DNA of 48,860 nucleotides. Source: Actinomycetota bacterium. GTDB lineage: Bacteria; Actinomycetota; Coriobacteriia; Anaerosomatales; JAUXNU01. The translations under genes and the position numbers were made by a program. Positions 8,243 to 16,903 of this stretch are shown in pieces. The notes beneath the pieces were generated by a model. That model worked only from the letters and a program-made list of their open reading frames with translations. It was not told the origin of the DNA and did not search any database. The DNA is taken from NCBI GenBank assembly GCA_030682655.1, contig JAUXNU010000105.1, positions 1 through 48,860 of the forward strand, written 5' to 3'. Numbering within the stretch: position 1 is the stretch's first letter; each line of letters begins with the position of its first letter.

Positions 8243-8767
8243 CTACTCGGAGACCCGCTCCCGTGCCTGACCAAGGAGTTCGGCCGCCCGCTCCCAGCAT
8301 TCCCGGGTGACCGCGTCGGGGCTGAGGGTGCTAGAGCCTGAGTCCCCGAACTCGAGCCCGGGATGGGTCACGCGCCAGTGCACGGGATCGCCGAACGTCG
8401 TCGGCTCCCAAAGTCCGAGTTCATCGGCCTCCCATGCCTCGCGAGCGGCCAGGTGGTAGTCAAGAGCGCGGCCGATGAGCCGACGCACGTCGCTGTCTCC
8501 CCCGCTCTTGGGGTCGAACCGCTGGTACGCGTTGAGGCACGTGCGCACGGCATCGCCGTAATCTCGGAGCGAGCCTTCGGCGTCGAGCGTCCGCTGGATA
8601 TCGCCCGCGTTCGCAACCAGTGCCTTGACCCCCGGTGACGGCACGGCAAGCCCGGTCTGGAACTGGTACGCGGTATACGCGATCGAGATGGCTAGAAGTG
8701 CGACAAGCGCGACCAGGTATCTGCGCCACGCGTTCTTCCGGGCATGAGGGGTCTGTCCGTGCAACAA
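8243..8767 (-). CDS. Membrane-anchored protein of unknown function
   Basis: A 175-residue protein with one N-terminal membrane helix (YLVALVALLAISIAYTAYQF) followed by a mostly helical extracytoplasmic domain rich in Asp, Glu and Arg. I recognise no family. I choose the TTG at 8767, which follows GGAGG by six bases. An ATG at 8830 has no ribosome binding site and would leave only 32 bases before the divergent gene. The 3' end lies 106 bases upstream of the NapH-NapG-type gene, so the two could form one transcript. Confidence 0.5.
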   Translation of the reverse strand: MLHGQTPHARKNAWRRYLVALVALLAISIAYTAYQFQTGLAVPSPGVKALVANAGDIQRTLDAEGSLRDYGDAVRTCLNAYQRFDPKSGGDSDVRRLIGRALDYHLAAREAWEADELGLWEPTTFGDPVHWRVTHPGLEFGDSGSSTLSPDAVTRECWERAAELLGQARERVSE

Positions 8768-8862
8768 CGGCTGCCTCCGCAGATCGCGATGTGGGCGGGT
8801 GCTGTGTTCCTGATACCATTTGCGGGACATCGACCGCAACGCGACGAGGGGTGTGGCAGCGA

Positions 8863-9405
8863 ATGAGCGACGATACACCGACCGAGAGGCGCGTGGCTCC
8901 GCAGCGCGCCGGAGAGCCGGAGATGCCGAACCGCTTCCCGATTCTGCCCACGCTGGTCTTCCTCGTCATCGGCCTGCTGCTTGGCTCATTCATACCGAGC
9001 CCATTCCGAAGCGCGAATCCGACGCCTCCAGAACAGACGGCGGACGTGCGGACACTCGAGGCCGTTGTGGACACTCTCAAGGAGCAGAACTGGACGTTGT
9101 CGCGACAGCGAGATGCCCTCCAGGACCGCGTGGACGCGGATGGCGCCGACGGAAAGACCACCGCTCCATCGCTTCCGGAAGGAACCCTCGGAGACGGGAT
9201 CTACCGCGTGGGCGAAGACGTCGAGCCTGGCACCTACGACGGTACTGTCGTAGGTGAGTTCGGCTACTGGGCTCGTCTGCGGGCAACCGACGGCACTGTC
9301 GGGTCTATCATCGCGAACGGGCTGCCAACCGGCCCGTTCACCCTCACGATCAACCCTTCCGATGAGGCGATCGAGCTGCGCGGGGTCGAGATCACCCGGC
9401 GGTAG
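8863..9405 (+). CDS. Membrane-anchored protein with GTY-type beta domain
   Basis: A 180-residue protein. Residues 22-45 form one membrane helix, residues about 60-90 look like a short coiled coil, and the C-terminal 75 residues contain GIYRVGEDVEPGTYDG, then GYWARL and a later SIIAN. The pattern VGxDVxPGTY ... CYWaRL ... IIAN is common in secreted actinobacterial proteins of unknown function. The usual Cys near YWARL is missing here. ATG 8863 follows GAGGGGTG. It is transcribed divergently from the preceding gene and converges on the RND exporter gene with only six bases between stop codons. Confidence 0.6.
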   Translation: MSDDTPTERRVAPQRAGEPEMPNRFPILPTLVFLVIGLLLGSFIPSPFRSANPTPPEQTADVRTLEAVVDTLKEQNWTLSRQRDALQDRVDADGADGKTTAPSLPEGTLGDGIYRVGEDVEPGTYDGTVVGEFGYWARLRATDGTVGSIIANGLPTGPFTLTINPSDEAIELRGVEITRR

Positions 9406-9411
9406 GCTCTC

Positions 9412-12400
9412 CTATGCAGTCGCGTCACCGCTGTCGAGGTGTCCGACGATGCGCTCCTTCAGCGCCTCCAGCAGGTCGTAGATCACGGGCACGACGATGA
9501 GGGTAAGAACCGTCGATGTCGTAAGCCCTCCGACCACAACGATCGCCAGCGACTGGGACATCAGCGCCCCGGACTTGAAGCCGCTGGCCATCGGAACGAG
9601 GGCGATGATGGTCGTCAGTGCTGTCATGAGGATCGGCCGCATGCGGTTCGCGCCTGCGTCAAGAAGCGCCTCGCGCCGCTCGAAACCTTCGGCCAGACGC
9701 TGATTCACCCGCTCGATGAACATGATCGCGTTCGTGGTCACGATTCCGATGAGCATGAGCGCGCCGATCATCGCAGGCATGTCGAGCGGAATACCGGCAA
9801 TGAACAGGCCGATAAGACCGCCGATGACCGCCAGTGGCAGCGAGAACATGATGGCGAGCGGCGCGATAGCCTCGCCGAAAGTCAGCATCATCACGAGATA
9901 GACAGCTGCGATCGCGATGAGCATCGCCAACCCGAGCTGGGTGAAGCTCTCGCTCATCATCTGCGCGACGCCGCCGATCTCGACCTCAACGCCGGCAGGC
10001 ATCTTCTGCGCGTCGATGACGGACTGGATGGCGTTGATCACAGAGCTCGTGTCGCGTGTCGTGATCGACCCGGTCACGGAAGCATACTGGCGCTGGTCAT
10101 TCGTAAGGATCGACACCGGTGTCGATGTCTCTTCGACACGTGCGACGTCTCCGATACGGATCTCATCACCGAGGGGCGTTGCCAGCTTGCGGTTGGCGAT
10201 GTCCTTGGCAGACGTCACACCGGAAAGCGCGGTCACATAGAGGATCTCTGCATCCTTGTCGCTGATCTGGGTGAAGCCGGCGCTCTGCTCGGCGACGTAG
10301 CCCCTGATCGTCATGGCGACCATGGCCGCGTTGAGGCCGTACTTCGCCGCCTTGGCCTGGTCGACCTCGGCCGTTATCTGGGGCCGGTTCTCTGCGAGGT
10401 TGCTCGCCACGTTCTCGAGCCCGTCGACGTCCTCAAGTTCAACCAGGAGCTTCTCCACTGCCGACTCGATGCCCTCCATGGGGCCCGTGACAACGATGTC
10501 CACCGAGTTGTCGGAGCCGCCGGACATGCTGACCTGGGACGTTGTGATCTTGCCGCCCTTGGCTTCGATCGGCGCGGCCGCGAATTGGATCTGGGTGAGC
10601 GCATCGTCCACATCACCGTCGTCGTCTAGCTTCACGAAGATGTGGCCGGTCTTGCCGTCGGTGACGCCACCCTGAGCCATGTTGAACCCGCTCGCGGTAT
10701 CCACGGTGGCAGTCTGGAACTGAACGTCCTCCCGGTCCGCAATCTTGGCCTCCAAGACTCTGAGTGCCGCGTCCACGTCCGTTGCGGTGAATCCACCGGG
10801 GTACTCGACGTCAACGTTGATGTACTTCTCTGTGGCAGGCGGCATGAACCCCGTGCCGACGATCGGCACGAGAGCGAGCGAGCCGGCGAATAGCAGCGTC
10901 GCGGTCACGACGACCACGCCCGGGCGGTCGAGAGCCCAAACCAGCGCACGGTGGTAGGCGCGCGCCGTCCGCGTATCCTGCTCGTCACGGTGAGGAACCT
11001 TCGCATTCAGGAGCGACCATTTCGCGAGCAACGGCACGATCGTCAGCGACACGAGAAGCGAGGACAGCAGCGCGACAGCAACCGTGAGGGCAAACGGGGT
11101 GAAGATCTTGCCCACGATGCCGCTCACGAGAGTCATCGGCGCGAACACAGCGACGGTCGTCAGCGTCGAGGACGTGATGGCCGAGGAGACCTCGGCTGTG
11201 GCCTTCCTGATGAGGCTGACGCTCCTCTCCCCACCGGCTTGCATGTGGTTGAAGATGTTCTCGATAACCACGATCGAGTCGTCGACCACGCGACCGATGG
11301 CGACGGTGAGCCCTCCAAGCGTCATGACGTTCATCGTGACGCCGGCGACTTTCATGGCAAGCAGCGACAACACGATCGACAGCGGTATCGATATGGCCGA
11401 GATGAGCGTCGACCGGATGTTGCGCAAGAAGACGAGGATGACGATGAACGCGAAGAGCGCGCCGAGCAGCCCCTCCTGGACCATGTCGTCGATCGACTTG
11501 TCGATCATGACGGCACCGTCGTAGGTGTAGGTCACTTCGGCCCCTTCGGGCAGATCTGCGAGCCCGTCGTTCGCGGCCTGCTGGACCGCCTCGGACACGT
11601 CGATCGTGTTGGCGTCCTGGGTCTTGACGATGCTGATCAGTACGGCCGGCTGACCGTTGGCGCGCGAATGGACAGCGCCCTCCTCGGCCCCGTATGTCAC
11701 CTTCGCGATATCTCCAAGGCGGACGAGCCCTATCTCCGGCTCGTCCATCTCCATGTCCATGTCGATCGAGGCGGAACCTCCGGACGGCGCCGTCATCGAG
11801 GGCATCTCGGCAGAGCCGGACGGCATCGCCGGCATCGCTGCGGCCCCCGCTGCGACGTTCTGCTGCAGCGCCACAATCTGCGCCGCGATGCTGGCCGCTG
11901 CCTGGTCGAGAGCCGGGATCACGGCCTCCAGCTGCGCTGCGCCCATCTGGGCCGCGATGTACTCGGGAGTCGTGGTGGCGCCTGCACTCTCGAGATCGCG
12001 CATCACGGACTGCGCCGAGGAGAGCTGTATCTTGGCCTGGAGCGACTGGGACTGGACGCTTTGCAGGGCACCGGTCAGACCTATCTGCATTCCCAGGCCC
12101 TGGCCCATCTCTCCCATACCGACGGCCATGTCGCCCATCCCGGCGCCCAGGTCGCCGACTGTACCGCCCAGTTGGCCCATCGCGCCGCCCATCTGCCCGA
12201 CAGCGCTCCCGAGGGCCCCCATCCCTTCACCCATCGCGGCGAACGCGTCTGCGAACATGGCGTTGGCGTTGGGGTAGACCGCGACCTTGAAGTCCCTGAT
12301 CGCGTCGACGCTCTCAAGGGTCCCGCTCACACGAACCGGCTGGTCAACCTTATCGATCTCAAGCGAACCTACCGGGAAGGAGAGGTTCGCGGCCTGCAGC

Positions 12401-13011
12401 TGCTGCACCACGTCCTGGGTCGTCAGTCCCTCCTCGTCAAGCGCCTTGGAGTCGAACACTATCTTGATGGTGTCCTCGGTCTCGTTCGAGACACTGACCT
12501 CACCGACGCCGTCCACCGCCTCGAGTACCGGCACCAACGTGTCCTGGACCGCGGCCTGAAGCTCCTCGGCGGAATCGCCACCTGTGACGGCGAAGCGCAA
12601 GATAGGCTGCGATCCCATGCTCACGCGGGAAGTCTCGGGCGCGATGACGTTTTCGGGAAGATCGACACCATCGAGGGCCTGCTGGATGTCGCTCTCGGCC
12701 TTCTCCATGTCCGCCGAGTAGCTGAACTCGGCGACCAGTACCGACACCGAGTCATTCGACATCGCGCTTGTGCTCTTGAGACCCTCGACACGCGAGATAG
12801 CCTGCTCCAGCGGGTCCGTCACCTTCTCATGGACGTCTGCCGGAGCGGCACCGGGGTACGGCGTGACGATCGCAACGATCGGAATCGTCACGTCGGGCAT
12901 GGTCTCACGTTTGAGCTGACCGGCGTAGTAGAGACCGCCCGCGGTAGCAAGGATTGTGACGATCATGACGACGGCTGCGTTCTTCAGGCTGAATCGTGTC
13001 AGGCGGTCCAT
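9412..13011 (-). CDS. RND-family (HAE1/AcrB-like) efflux permease with large insertion
   Basis: A 1199-residue inner-membrane proton-driven exporter; typical family members have 1000-1050 residues. The first helix and TMPDV...PGAAPADVHEKVTDPLEQAI are classic HAE1/AcrB. TM4-type residues and the GRVVDDSIVVIENI signature lie near 585, and the second half repeats the porter and membrane units. The extra length is an insertion of about 180 residues (about 247-425) in the first porter region. It contains seven glycine heptads, an Ala/Gln-rich helix and an acidic Met stretch (DMDMEMDEPE). No membrane-fusion protein or outer-membrane partner is adjacent, as expected for a monoderm. It follows a MarR gene by 41 bases and is probably controlled by it. 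Confidence 0.9.
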   Translation of the reverse strand: MDRLTRFSLKNAAVVMIVTILATAGGLYYAGQLKRETMPDVTIPIVAIVTPYPGAAPADVHEKVTDPLEQAISRVEGLKSTSAMSNDSVSVLVAEFSYSADMEKAESDIQQALDGVDLPENVIAPETSRVSMGSQPILRFAVTGGDSAEELQAAVQDTLVPVLEAVDGVGEVSVSNETEDTIKIVFDSKALDEEGLTTQDVVQQLQAANLSFPVGSLEIDKVDQPVRVSGTLESVDAIRDFKVAVYPNANAMFADAFAAMGEGMGALGSAVGQMGGAMGQLGGTVGDLGAGMGDMAVGMGEMGQGLGMQIGLTGALQSVQSQSLQAKIQLSSAQSVMRDLESAGATTTPEYIAAQMGAAQLEAVIPALDQAAASIAAQIVALQQNVAAGAAAMPAMPSGSAEMPSMTAPSGGSASIDMDMEMDEPEIGLVRLGDIAKVTYGAEEGAVHSRANGQPAVLISIVKTQDANTIDVSEAVQQAANDGLADLPEGAEVTYTYDGAVMIDKSIDDMVQEGLLGALFAFIVILVFLRNIRSTLISAISIPLSIVLSLLAMKVAGVTMNVMTLGGLTVAIGRVVDDSIVVIENIFNHMQAGGERSVSLIRKATAEVSSAITSSTLTTVAVFAPMTLVSGIVGKIFTPFALTVAVALLSSLLVSLTIVPLLAKWSLLNAKVPHRDEQDTRTARAYHRALVWALDRPGVVVVTATLLFAGSLALVPIVGTGFMPPATEKYINVDVEYPGGFTATDVDAALRVLEAKIADREDVQFQTATVDTASGFNMAQGGVTDGKTGHIFVKLDDDGDVDDALTQIQFAAAPIEAKGGKITTSQVSMSGGSDNSVDIVVTGPMEGIESAVEKLLVELEDVDGLENVASNLAENRPQITAEVDQAKAAKYGLNAAMVAMTIRGYVAEQSAGFTQISDKDAEILYVTALSGVTSAKDIANRKLATPLGDEIRIGDVARVEETSTPVSILTNDQRQYASVTGSITTRDTSSVINAIQSVIDAQKMPAGVEVEIGGVAQMMSESFTQLGLAMLIAIAAVYLVMMLTFGEAIAPLAIMFSLPLAVIGGLIGLFIAGIPLDMPAMIGALMLIGIVTTNAIMFIERVNQRLAEGFERREALLDAGANRMRPILMTALTTIIALVPMASGFKSGALMSQSLAIVVVGGLTTSTVLTLIVVPVIYDLLEALKERIVGHLDSGDATA
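12088..12234 (-). repeat. Seven glycine heptads inside the RND exporter
   Basis: Residues 260-308 of the exporter divide exactly into seven heptads, beginning MGEGMGA, LGSAVGQ, MGGAMGQ, LGGTVGD, LGAGMGD, MAVGMGE and MGQGLGM. The pattern is [ML]-G-x-x-[MVL]-G-x. This is glycine-zipper-like and suits tight helix packing or membrane-proximal oligomerisation. It is not part of standard RND porter domains. Confidence 0.8.
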
Positions 13012-13052
13012 CGGGGTCCTCTCATATTTGCTCCGCCAAGGGAACTCGGCGG

Positions 13053-13529
13053 CTAAGTCTCGCTTCTGGCAATCGTCTCGGCCAAAGTATTGTGAATTCG
13101 CGAAAGTGTCCGCAAGTCCTCGATGGAAAGCGTTGAGGTGAATCGGCGCATGAGTGCTCTGTGATGCTCATCGGCCGTGGACAGCCGCTCCCGACCGGCG
13201 TCTGTCAGGGAGATGCGAACAGCTCTTTGGTCGGTCTCGTCGCGCTCTCGCGACGCATAGCCCGCCTGCTCGAGACCCTGGACGATTGCGGAGGCGGCCG
13301 GGTTCTTGACTCCCAGCATGTCGGCGATGTCCGACACCCGCATGTGTCCTTCGACGCCGAGGATGCGCAACACCATGTACTGGGGAGCCGGCACCCCGGC
13401 GCTCCGGAAGCACTCGGCTTGCCGGGACGCCATCAGGCGACCTAGGCGGTACATTGCAGCGTCGAGTTCGTCGAGGATGGCGTCGATCTCGTCGTCAGGG
13501 CGAATTGGTTCATGAGTTGAATTGTTCAT
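13053..13529 (-). CDS. MarR-family transcriptional regulator
   Basis: A 158-residue winged-helix regulator. A dimerisation helix is followed by APQYMVLRILGVEGHMRVSD, the recognition region MLGVKNPAASAIVQGLEQAG, and the wing ERDETDQRAVRISLTDAGRE, all typical of MarR. I take ATG 13529; sequence upstream does not encode family residues. An inverted repeat spans the start codon, suggesting autoregulation. It is the first gene of a likely operon with the RND exporter, so its ligand is probably a compound exported by that pump. Confidence 0.85.
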   Translation of the reverse strand: MNNSTHEPIRPDDEIDAILDELDAAMYRLGRLMASRQAECFRSAGVPAPQYMVLRILGVEGHMRVSDIADMLGVKNPAASAIVQGLEQAGYASRERDETDQRAVRISLTDAGRERLSTADEHHRALMRRFTSTLSIEDLRTLSRIHNTLAETIARSET

Positions 13530-13541
13530 CGCACGAACTAT
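13521..13541. promoter_or_regulatory. Inverted repeat, candidate MarR operator
   Basis: ATTGTTC (13521-13527), seven bases, then GAACTAT (13535-13541). Six of seven positions are complementary. The repeat overlaps the MarR start codon at 13527-13529, a position suited to autorepression. Only the symmetry and position support this. Confidence 0.4.
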
Positions 13542-13613
13542 ATGCGCGGCGCCGAAGCAGGTCAACACATCTGCGGCGCCTCTCATGCAGACCGGGGCGA
13601 AAAAGCCGGGGCT

Positions 13614-13643
13614 TTGACCACACTCCCCCGGACTTGCTAGCCT
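13614..13643 (+). promoter_or_regulatory. Putative sigma-70 promoter of the GDT1-type gene
   Basis: TTGACC at 13614-13619 and TAGCCT at 13638-13643 are separated by 18 bases, and the -10 is preceded by TGC, giving an extended -10. Transcription would start near 13650 and leave a leader of about 40 bases before the GTG at 13690. I looked for a manganese riboswitch in this leader and saw none. Confidence 0.5.
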
Positions 13644-13689
13644 GTGCCGTGCCCAAAGCCGCGTCCGATGGGCAGACTCGGAGGACCGC

Positions 13690-14358
13690 GTGGCATACGT
13701 GTTTCTTGTTGCCCTCGTGCTGATCATGATCGGCGAACTCGCCGACAAGTCCCAGCTGCTCGCGCTCGTGCTGGCCACACGCTACAAGACGTGGCAGGTG
13801 CTGCTCGGGATCTTCGGTGCCACCCTCGTCGTGCACTTCTTCACGGCCCTCGTGGGCCAGTTCCTCGGCGGTGCGCTTCCGAATGCGCTGCTACCGTGGA
13901 TCTCGGGTCTGTTGTTCGTCGGTTTCGGCATCTGGACATTGCGCGGCGACAACATCGAAGCGTCCGAAGCTGACCGAGGAGCCAAGCGGTTCGGGCCGGT
14001 GCTCGCCACAGCCGTCGCGTTCTTCTTCGCGGAGCTCGGCGACAAGACCCAGATCATGACGCTCACGATCGCCGCGGACCCGGGTTCCGCACTCCTCGTC
14101 TACCTCAAGGGTGCCGGACCGATGGTTCAGGGATGGCTCGGCGTGCTCGGCTCGGCAGACACGGCCGGGCCGATGGCCAGATTCTGGGCCGTCACGCTCG
14201 GTTCGACGGTCGGCATGGTGCTGGCGGACGCTGTCGCCATCCTCATCGGACGGGCGCTTGGGAAGAAGCTGCCCGAGCTGCTCATGCGGCGCGTGTCAGG
14301 CGCGATCTTCATCGCCTTCGGACTGCTGACGATCACGTCGGTATTCCTTGGCGGGTAG
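13690..14358 (+). CDS. TMEM165/GDT1 (UPF0016) family cation transporter
   Basis: A 222-residue membrane protein with six helices and two copies of the family signature: GELADKSQ near residue 15 and AELGDKTQ near residue 115. Family members carry Mn2+ or Ca2+ across membranes and the acidic motif residues are thought to bind the cation. The first copy has Ala for the usual Gly (ExxD retained). A loop of about 60 residues separates helices after the second motif. The GTG start follows GGAGG with suitable spacing. It diverges from the MarR gene and stands alone. Confidence 0.88.
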   Translation: MAYVFLVALVLIMIGELADKSQLLALVLATRYKTWQVLLGIFGATLVVHFFTALVGQFLGGALPNALLPWISGLLFVGFGIWTLRGDNIEASEADRGAKRFGPVLATAVAFFFAELGDKTQIMTLTIAADPGSALLVYLKGAGPMVQGWLGVLGSADTAGPMARFWAVTLGSTVGMVLADAVAILIGRALGKKLPELLMRRVSGAIFIAFGLLTITSVFLGG

Positions 14359-14412
14359 GCAGGACATCTTCACCATCGTGGTACTGCTAGACATGGCCCT
14401 TGTCGACCACGC

Positions 14413-14886
14413 TCAACGGGGTCCGCCGGTACGGCCTTCGTCCTCGCGTAGCAGCCTTCTGAGCGCGTCGACGAACCGCTCCCTGTCCTCTTCCTCGAAT
14501 GGGGACGGTCCGCCCGTCCGACCACCAGCGCGCCGATGCTGCTGCTCCGCATGACGCACTGCGAGTTCCATGTCTATGGTCGCCGGTGAGAAGACCCTGC
14601 CGCGGTGACTGACCGCGCGTGCACCCCGTCCGAGCACCATCGCGGCGAGGCCGATATCCGCAGTCACGACGATGTCGTCCGGACTCAGTTCCTCGATGAT
14701 CACGAAGTCGGCGGCATCTCGTCCCGCGCCAACCTGGATCGCCTCTACTCCAGGGCGATCCGTGTAGCGTCCGAGGTTCTGCGTCGTGTTGCCGACGAGT
14801 ACCACCGGTGTCTTGTGCGAACGCGCAAGCGAGAGCGCGTCCCTCGTGACCGGACAGGCGTCGGCGTCGATGAAGAGCGTAGTCAT
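14413..14886 (-). CDS. YaiI/YqxD family (DUF188, UPF0178) protein
   Basis: A 157-residue cytoplasmic protein. It begins TTLFIDADACPVTRDALSLA and contains GRDAADFVIIEE and VVTADIGLAAMVLGRGA, the PIN-like acidic pattern of the UPF0178 family. The conserved Asp residues suggest a nuclease-like fold; no biochemical role is established. The C-terminal 25 residues are charged and variable. It lies just downstream of the M28 peptidase gene with a 9-base gap, so the two probably share a transcript. Confidence 0.88.
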   Translation of the reverse strand: MTTLFIDADACPVTRDALSLARSHKTPVVLVGNTTQNLGRYTDRPGVEAIQVGAGRDAADFVIIEELSPDDIVVTADIGLAAMVLGRGARAVSHRGRVFSPATIDMELAVRHAEQQHRRAGGRTGGPSPFEEEDRERFVDALRRLLREDEGRTGGPR

Positions 14887-14895
14887 GTAGCCAGT

Positions 14896-16128
14896 CTAGC
14901 TACGCGCAAGCGATGCCGCGATGCCGTCCACGATATCTCTCAGGAACCGCGAGATACCCGCGATCATGGCCGGGTCGGCAAGCTCGAGCGTATCGCGGTC
15001 GCTGTGAGCGTACGAGGCCATGAACCCGGCGATGTCGCTCGATGCAATGGCTATCGCCGGGCGACCGTACAGGCCAAGAATCGCGTGGTCGCTCTGGAAC
15101 CATTGCGGGCCTTCGGCGAAGCCGTCGCGACCATCGAGTGCCGAGCGGACGATCTGCCCGATGCCCTCCGGCACCCCGTACATCGAGACATGTGTCCCCG
15201 TCCCCCGCTGACCCGCGTCGTCGATGTTCACGCCAAGGACGATCTCCTCCCACCGCCCGTCGTTCTCCGCCACCCACAGCATCTCTCCCGGGTTCGCGTA
15301 GTTGTCCTCGCCGTTGAACGGCACGAGTTCCACGGTCGGCCCGGTCGTGTAGTCCCCGAGGAGACGAGCCAAGCCAAGGAGCGCCGCAACCCCGCTCGCG
15401 TTGTCTATCGCACCGGGCGAGCCGGTGCGGCTGTCTATGTGCGCCGTGAGCACCACGCGCCCGAGCGCGTCACCCGCCTTCGTCGCCACCACATGTTCGC
15501 CTGTGGCCGCGACGCGTCCCGAATCGATACGCACAGAGACCTCCTTGCTGGCGAAGGCGAGAAGACGCTCTCCATCCACATCCTTCATATAGGCGTTTGG
15601 GATATCGAGGTCGCCGTCCTCGAACAGCGGGAAGGGGTACTGAGCGCCGACCATCTCCGGGTCGGCCCCGGTCGCGGCTATGATGGCCGCCGGGCCAAAT
15701 GCATCCAGCGCACGGTAGACTCGCTTGTGGCTTTCTGGATTGTAGAAGGTGAAGTTGCGAGGCATGATCTGCGAGCGGGCAAGGTCCCCGCGAAGCAGGA
15801 CGACGCGTCCCCTCACGGACTCGCTCTCAAGATCCTCGACAGATACCGCCGACACGAGCTCTGCGTCCACTTCGCACGGCAGCGAATATGGCCCGGCGAA
15901 CACCTGGAACCGCTCGCCTTCGCACTCGATCCACGCCTCGCCATACTCCCAGTCGACGCACTCGAATTCCGTCCGCGATACCTCGAGCCCGCAGCGCTCC
16001 ATCTCCTTCGCGAAGAACTCCGTGGCTTCCAGGTTCCCCGGTCCACCCACGCGACGATCCGGATGCTCCGTGAGCACCTGCATGCTGTGCTCGACTGCTC
16101 TAGCCAGCCCGTCGTCCATGCTCGCCAC
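14896..16128 (-). CDS. M28-family zinc aminopeptidase/peptidase
   Basis: A 410-residue cytoplasmic peptidase with no signal peptide. The di-zinc ligands of the M28 family are visible: AHIDS, PGAIDNASG, then the NGED acidic pair, VNIDDAG, and the late AHSDRDTLE. SDH around residue 345 is also typical. Residues 75-200 form a PA-like insertion domain as in leucine aminopeptidases of this family. It probably removes N-terminal residues from peptides. A minus-strand TACAAT box at 16154-16159 lies 26 bases upstream of the start. Confidence 0.85.
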   Translation of the reverse strand: MASMDDGLARAVEHSMQVLTEHPDRRVGGPGNLEATEFFAKEMERCGLEVSRTEFECVDWEYGEAWIECEGERFQVFAGPYSLPCEVDAELVSAVSVEDLESESVRGRVVLLRGDLARSQIMPRNFTFYNPESHKRVYRALDAFGPAAIIAATGADPEMVGAQYPFPLFEDGDLDIPNAYMKDVDGERLLAFASKEVSVRIDSGRVAATGEHVVATKAGDALGRVVLTAHIDSRTGSPGAIDNASGVAALLGLARLLGDYTTGPTVELVPFNGEDNYANPGEMLWVAENDGRWEEIVLGVNIDDAGQRGTGTHVSMYGVPEGIGQIVRSALDGRDGFAEGPQWFQSDHAILGLYGRPAIAIASSDIAGFMASYAHSDRDTLELADPAMIAGISRFLRDIVDGIAASLARS

Positions 16129-16153
16129 CCAATCCTAGGCATCATCGGCCAGT

Positions 16154-16202
16154 ATTGTACTCTCCGCCTCCGACACGACCGCTGGGAATCTATGACTATA
16201 AT
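16154..16202. promoter_or_regulatory. Divergent -10 boxes between M28 and zinc-ribbon genes
   Basis: ATTGTA at 16154-16159 reads TACAAT on the minus strand and lies 26 bases from the M28 start. TATAAT at 16197-16202 is a consensus -10 on the plus strand. It would start transcription near 16209, giving a very short leader that carries only the AAGGGGG ribosome binding site before ATG 16220. No clear -35 element is seen for either. Confidence 0.45.
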
Positions 16203-16219
16203 GGGCCAAGGGGGTCACC

Positions 16220-16894
16220 ATGCCCGATACTCCAAACGAGCCGCGCTTCTGCACGCAATGTGGCTCACAGCTGGCGTCTGACGCGCGCTTCTGCGCGTCG
16301 TGCGGCGCGCCGGTTGCTGCACCGTCGGCGCCGGCAACGACCGGCCCCGACGGCCCCGCTCCCGCCCCTGCCCCCACCCGCTCGAGGGTGCGTCGCTTCT
16401 GGCGGGTGGCGCTGCCTGTCTGGCTCGCGCTCACCGTCCTTGGCTTCGCAGGATCGTTCGCCTACGGGTGGTTCACGGCGGAGCCCGCCGCGCCGGAGCC
16501 CTCACCCGATCAGCAGGAGGTCCTCGGCCGACTCGGTGAGCCCGAGGCATTCTGGCTGACCGACGGCCCGGGCACACCGGGCGAAAGCGACCTCGTGCGA
16601 ATAGAGGAGTGGTTCTACCCGACTGAAGGCGCGATCGTCACGTTCTTCGACGGTGCGAAGACCCAGGAGTACGGCGTGACCTTCTCTGTGGAATACGCTC
16701 CACCGTCCGTGCGTCCAACCGAACTCGGCCGCTGGATGACCCAGGCGGACGTGGAGTCTCTCCTTGGCGAGACCGGTACGCCGGCGGATGCGCCGTCTGC
16801 GGGCTACCCCGACTACGAGGCGTTCACCTACCCCGAGAGCCGGCTGGCGATCGGCTATTCCGGCGGGCAGCTGTTGTCCGCCCAGACCTACTAG
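16220..16894 (+). CDS. Zinc-ribbon membrane protein
   Basis: A 224-residue protein. The N terminus is a double CxxC zinc ribbon (C11, C14, C25, C28) of the zf-ribbon_3 type. A Pro/Ala linker follows, then one membrane helix (about 62-85), then an extracytoplasmic domain of 135 residues with GRLGEPEAFWLTDGP and, later, VESLLGETGTPADAPSAGYP. The ribbon is cytoplasmic by topology, so it may contact a cytosolic partner. I know no function. It is the first of three closely spaced plus-strand genes that end with a histidine kinase. Confidence 0.65.
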   Translation: MPDTPNEPRFCTQCGSQLASDARFCASCGAPVAAPSAPATTGPDGPAPAPAPTRSRVRRFWRVALPVWLALTVLGFAGSFAYGWFTAEPAAPEPSPDQQEVLGRLGEPEAFWLTDGPGTPGESDLVRIEEWFYPTEGAIVTFFDGAKTQEYGVTFSVEYAPPSVRPTELGRWMTQADVESLLGETGTPADAPSAGYPDYEAFTYPESRLAIGYSGGQLLSAQTY

Positions 16895-16903
16895 GAGCGC
16901 ACG

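Noticed and set aside
10951-13056. Long plus-strand open frame of about 700 residues opposite the RND gene
   Set aside because: It is the antisense of the RND exporter in GC-rich DNA; its composition is Arg/His/Asp-rich and shows no domain. The same applies to 9439-10629 and to long frames opposite other genes.
13530-13689. Possible yybP-ykoY manganese riboswitch before the GDT1-type gene
   Set aside because: The conserved core was not found, and the leader from the predicted start is only about 40 bases.
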